Assembly: GCF_016859285.1 (NCBI RefSeq)
Contig: NC_053418.1
Location: forward strand, 20,704,829-20,768,828
Reading direction: 5' to 3'
DNA: 64,000 nucleotides
From: Xiphias gladius
Taxonomy: Eukaryota > Chordata > Actinopteri > Istiophoriformes > Xiphiidae
Part shown: in pieces, positions 59,519 to 64,000 of the stretch
Layout of the letters: each line of letters starts with the position of its first letter
How positions within the stretch are numbered: the stretch's first letter is position 1
Translations under genes and position numbers: made by a program
Notes under the pieces: generated by a model
The model's input: the letters and a program-made list of their open reading frames with translations, nothing else
Databases searched by the model: none
Told to the model about the DNA's origin: nothing

Positions 59519-62500
59519 TTAAGAGTTCTTCTGTGAGATTTTGATGGTGACTGCCTTGACCTCCGTGTACTCCTGAAGAGCATATTCTCCCCTAGAATTA
59601 AAAAAAAAACAAAAAAAAAAACATCACTAATTATGCAAGGAAAAGGTGCTACATTGACTTGTGATAATGTTTCCTCAAATTACATGACCAACATTTACCA
59701 GTCAAGTTGCAAAATTACATGTACCAAAGTACCGACTTACATGGACATAAATACATCATTATAAAGGACTATTGCCTGAGAGCTTATACAATGGTATCAC
59801 TCACAGCTCCCTCCCATTGCCAGACATCTTGAAGCCACCAAACGGACACTGAGCACTCATGGCATTGTAGCAGTTCACCCTAGAAAAAAAAGCAACATTA
59901 GTTCACCTCATTACATAACAATCAAAGGCATACGTTACTATGTATTGATATAATATCTAAAATTTCAAAGTCTGATATAACTTTAAGGAAGGCTTCTGTG
60001 ATGTTTTGCTGCGCAGATTCTCCAGATTAACCAAAGATAAACTGTAGAGGATTTGATCTGTACCAGACCATGCCAGCCTGCAGAGCAGAGGAGACTGTTA
60101 GGGCTTTGTCAATGTCGTTAGTAAACACTCCTGCTGCCAGGCCATAGTGTGTGTCGTTGGCTCTCTGGATGACTTCACGGATGCTGCGGAAACACATGAT
60201 CTGCTGCACTGGACCAAAAATCTGAGAGAGTGAGTACAGGAGAGAAATGTGGCGGCAAGGATGACAATGTTATATGAGGAGAAAATTCACTGTGTTGAAA
60301 TGAAGATACAAATATCTGTGTTTGACACATGGTTGTGTATGTGCAGATGGGTTTGAGAATAGAGTACCTCCTCTTTGGCGATGCGCATATCATCTGTGAC
60401 ATTTGAGAAGACAGTGGGTTGGATGAAAAGTCCCTGTTGACTCCATGCGGACCCCCCACATTCCAGCGTGGCTCCCTCCCTCTTCCCACTCTCTATCAGC
60501 TCCATAATCCTATCAAACTGCTTCTGGTTGATCTACAGAAAAAACAGCAACCAGCAGCTCAAATTATTTTCTCTGTGTCTAAGTAGTTTGGGTAATTTTA
60601 CTTCCTGACCTGTCAGGCAATATCAATTCTCAAACAAATAGGGTTCCTGTATACCTGTGGTCCCTGATCCACCCCTGGCAGCAGTGGGTTTCCCAGGACT
60701 TTGGATCTGGCTCTCTCTACGCTGCGACGAACAAACTCCTCATAGATTGGTTCCTCCACAAACACCCTGGATCCAGCCAGACAACACTGGCCCTGGTTAA
60801 AAAACAGACCACTGTGGGCCTGCTCCACTGCGTACTCTACTACAAGACAGACATGTTCACATATAAGTCTAAAATGCTGCAGCTAGACTGTTGACAGGAA
60901 GAAAGAAGGGCTATACAGCATCATCCTTGTTTGAGATTCATTTGCTATCACTGACATTTAAAACAGTTTTAAGGTTTTGACCAGGACAGGATGTAATTTT
61001 GAGTTGCTTGCACTGTGGGGGTTGCTCCACTTTCTGATAACCTGGAACTTCATGCTGTGTATTTGATGTACATTGATTGTTCACATTTTTACTTGCAAAT
61101 TGAATAATTTAAAGCATTTTGCTCTCATCAACAGTGCACAGAATAATGCAGTCCCTTCAACGATATTCAGTATACATACGCTGTAACACATACTGATGGT
61201 ACAAAAAGAACACTACATTCAAAAAGCAACTATAGAGTAATCCAGTAACTGTAAAAAAAAAAAACCCAACTCACAGTCACAGTCTGCAAAGACAATATTT
61301 GGATTTTTGCCGCCGAGCTCTAGTGTAACTCTTTTCAGATTGCTGTCACCGGCAGCCTTCTGGATGAGTTTCCCAACCTGGCAACCAAATTCCAGCAGTG
61401 TAAGACACAGTAACATTACAGTGAAAGTAGTAACACAAATAGGAACAAAGGACACTAAAACACTAGAAGAGAAGAGAAGAGAAGAGAAGAGAAGAGAGGA
61501 AAAGAGAGAGGATTTGCTATTCATTTGAGTAGATACTAACAGCAGTAGATCCAGTGAAGGCTACTTTGTCTATTTCCATGTGGTGGGAAATGGCACAGCC
61601 TGCTGTCTGACCATAACCTGGCACTACGTTCACCACACCTGGAGGAAACCCGGCCTGAACCCAGAGAAATGGATGGAGAGAGTTTGTGAACAGCCACTAC
61701 ACATGCTCATCTTTAACTGAGACATAATCTTAGAGCAGTCTCTCTATGTGTAACAGCTATGTAGGTCTTGACAATATCTGAATGCAAGTTTATGGCTTTT
61801 GTTCACATGTTCTTTACTCTTATAGTTTGGGGCAAACGGTGATAATCCAAGTACCTCTTTTATGAGTGCAGCCATGTGCAGGGCTGATAATGGGGTCTGT
61901 TCTGCCGGTTTGATGACTACAGTGTTTCCACAGCACAGAGCAGGAGCAATCTTCCATGCAAACATCATCAACGGGAAGTTCCACTGTTGGCCAACATGTG
62001 TAAAAATGTCTTGTCAATGACCTTGTAAAAGTCTTTGGTGAGTATAATTCATATTTAATAAGTATTAAAATCCATGAGGATGTGACACAGCCAGACTCAG
62101 TCATCAGTTATATTGATTTCAGGTAAAAGAGGTTCAAACATTTTGCCAGATTTCTTGGTATCCTTTGTTGTTAAATTGAAACATGTACAGAATACATTCT
62201 TGTCAGTGCTTACTCTCATTGTTGGCTGCAGATTTGATGTTCTCACACAACTCTGTGACCAATTTTTTAAATCACAAATGCATGAAAGTTGATGAAATTA
62301 TACTTTAATGTTTGGCCTAAAACAACAAATATTCTGAACAGGAATGTAACTATTTTAATGCTATGCTTACATTAACTACAGTCTTGACTAGAGTCTTATT
62401 ACAGTTTCTGCAGTCCCTGTAGAAACTGATGAATTAGCTAAACATTTGCTTTGCACTTTGCAAGTGTTGTGTATGTCTCTCTAGTGTTTGGGCAGAATTA

Positions 62501-62604
62501 TTTTTCTACTCACAGGAATGATCTGGCCACATACTCCAATGGGCTCATGTCGTGTGTAAGTAAAGTACTCTCCATCTAAAAAAACCCCAAATATATATAT
62601 ACAA

Positions 62605-62663
<59 letters not shown>

Positions 62664-63726
62664 GTGCTCATTCATGATCACTTTGAACCCACTGTGGCTT
62701 TTTTTTATGTCAAAACATAATTGTCAAACATGGCAGTATCTCTGTATATAAACTTAATCTATAATTTAAGGTTACGAGGAATCAGAGTGCTGAAAAGATG
62801 GCAACTCACCTATGGGGATGGTTTTGCCATGAATCTTGTCTGCCCAGCCACCATAATATCTCAAGGTTTTGATCGTGGCCATCAGATCTACAAAATATGC
62901 TATGAGAAAGACTTTGCCAGAGTCGAGAGACTCTAGGGTCTAGAAATAACAACAAAAAAAAACCTTGAAATTAGTGTACAAGTGATATTACTTCATTGTA
63001 TTAATCCAGTTGATCTTTCACTCTTTCACAAAACTAAATTTTGGGGAGTAATATTTAAACTGATGATGTATTGTGTATGTTCCTCACTGCCAGTAGTAGC
63101 CGGTCTCTCTCCACTAAGTCAGCAAGTCTATTAAGTAGATGACCTCGGTCTGAGGCGTCCATGCATCGCCATGGTGACCCCATCTGGAAGGTGGCTCGAG
63201 CACTCCTCACCGCCTTGTCCACATCTTCCTACAAGAGGTTCAATTTGACGAAGTGGTCACAAAACTCAAGTCAATTTCAGTTTTGTAGCCCAATATCACA
63301 AATCGCTAATTTGCCTCAAAGGGGTTTTACAATCTATACAGCATACGACACCCTCTATTCTTAGACCCGGGATTCAGATAAGGAAAAACTCCCCCGAAAA
63401 AAAACAACCTTTTAACTGGGAAAAAAATGGAAGAAACCTCAGGAAGAGCAACAGGGTAGGGATCCCTCTTGCTCTGCAGAACTCTAGAGACTCAGAAACA
63501 TCTGTATAAAAAGCATAACATGGTACAATGAACGTACTCCACCACCTTCATTTTGTCAAATTCTTGCTAGTACAGAGGTGAAAAGCACTTCTAAGTTACT
63601 GGTGATGTATAATATACTCACCGCATCAGCCTCCTCCACTTCACACAGCAGCTCTCCTGTGGCGGGATTATACACAGGAATCTTTCTCCCGCTGCATGAC
63701 TCATGCCACTCGTTATTGATGAACAA
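59519..63726 (-). CDS. aldh1a: ALDH1A-family aldehyde (retinaldehyde) dehydrogenase, exons 2-13, first exon not found
   Basis: ALDH1A enzymes are cytosolic NAD-dependent dehydrogenases that oxidise retinaldehyde to retinoic acid. Exons on the plus axis: 63622-63726, 63088-63228, 62810-62939, 62514-62575, 61855-61983, 61541-61654, 61275-61377, 60655-60839, 60368-60532, 60064-60221, 59805-59879, 59519-59591. They join in frame to 479 aa plus TAA; human ALDH1A1 is 501 aa, so only about 20 N-terminal residues are missing. Visible are [28 protein letters not shown], the general-base region LELGGKNP, the nucleophile region [25 protein letters not shown] and a SQKNS end. Exon 6 ([20 protein letters not shown]) is closest to ALDH1A2, while SAQCPFGG and KISQKNS recall ALDH1A1. 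By position next to tmc1 it is the ALDH1A1 counterpart. ALDH2 is less likely. Confidence 0.9.
61466..61498. repeat. (GAGAA)n microsatellite
   Basis: About six pentamer units in an aldh1a intron. Confidence 0.9.
62590..62663. repeat. (AT)n(AC)n compound microsatellite
   Basis: An AT tract passes into an AC tract and back to AT, in an aldh1a intron 15 bp from the acceptor side of exon 5. Confidence 0.93.
63240..63490 (+). repeat. dispersed teleost repeat in an aldh1a intron
   Basis: Contains GCCCAATATCACAAATCGCT, CATACGACACCCTCTATTCT, GATAAGGAAAAACTCCCC and TGGAAGAAACCTCAGGAAGA. I recognise this as a high-copy teleost repeat, also seen near fish transcripts. The copy looks fairly young because the known words are nearly intact. 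Its class is not certain. Confidence 0.75.
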
Positions 63727-64000
63727 CTGAGATGCCAGAGGAGAATTAGAAAGCAATAACACACACACAGAAACAGATTCTTCAAGTCCGTTTTTTTCTT
63801 TGAGTTTTATCTCCTCCACTTTTTGTCTCAAAGCAGATCAAAGACAGTCCTAAACATATGGTGAAGCGTATCAGCTCCGCTCAGCCTGATGAAATTAATA
63901 ACAGGCTCCCTGGATTTAGTGGGAGTCATTTTGCCTGCTCTGGTATTTTTATGAGGTGCATCTGCATGCTGTAAAGCAGGGAGACTATTTTTAGGTAATT
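63727..64000 (-). other. upstream side of aldh1a exon 2
   Basis: The exon 2 acceptor (CATCTCAG) ends at 63727. The missing first exon normally encodes about 20 residues. An ATG at 63929-63927 opens MTPTKSREP and could splice in frame at a weak GTTATT donor, but support is poor. Exon 1 more likely lies beyond 64000. Confidence 0.35.

Noticed and set aside
63741..63831. N-terminal extension of aldh1a exon 2 from an ATG at 63831
   Set aside because: The extension reads through a clear CTCAG acceptor and adds residues unlike any ALDH1A N-terminus.

Overview
The window is genomic DNA of a ray-finned fish, most likely a percomorph teleost. It holds long, intron-split vertebrate genes with GT-AG junctions, many CA/GT microsatellites, and several dispersed repeat families that I recognise from percomorph genomes. 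I see no bacterial, viral or organellar genes, no tRNA or rRNA gene and no CRISPR array.

Layout. (1) 842-13205, minus strand: complete snrnp200, the Brr2 spliceosomal RNA helicase, in about 44 coding exons. (2) 13206-16620: a repeat-bearing spacer with a 21-bp minisatellite, a dispersed-repeat fragment and CA/AG tracts. (3) 16621-about 24300, minus: zfand5, an A20/AN1 zinc-finger protein of 208 aa, with a long 3'UTR and a CpG-type promoter carrying a TCTCGCGAGA box. (4) 24400-33373: about 9 kb with no protein gene I can support, rich in simple repeats. (5) 33374-43645, plus: tmc1-like gene, 20 coding exons, 977 aa. (6) 47103-58559, plus: tmc2-like gene, 20 coding exons, 942 aa. (7) 59519-63726, minus: a cytosolic ALDH1A-type (retinaldehyde dehydrogenase family) gene, exons 2-13 readable, first exon not securely found.

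The order and orientation zfand5(-), tmc1(+), aldh1a(-) match the human 9q21 order ZFAND5, TMC1, ALDH1A1. Two things make this locus notable. A second TMC gene of TMC2 type sits directly behind tmc1 with almost identical exon lengths, whereas human TMC1 and TMC2 are on different chromosomes. An ALDH1A gene also occupies the ALDH1A1 position, although published work describes loss of aldh1a1 in the teleosts examined. The two TMC genes encode the likely pore-forming subunits of the hair-cell mechanotransduction channel. snrnp200 and zfand5 are housekeeping or stress genes with no evident functional link to them.

Smaller signals include two GC-AG introns at different places in the tandem TMC genes, a stop-free 117-nt intron in tmc1, a 79-bp near-identical direct duplication 4.75 kb apart around the tmc1 5' end, a decayed L2/Rex1-type LINE in a tmc1 intron, and two fold-back (MITE-like) elements. 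I did not find a wholly new biological system. The best candidates for follow-up are the tandem tmc1-tmc2 pair and the ALDH1A gene in the aldh1a1 position.
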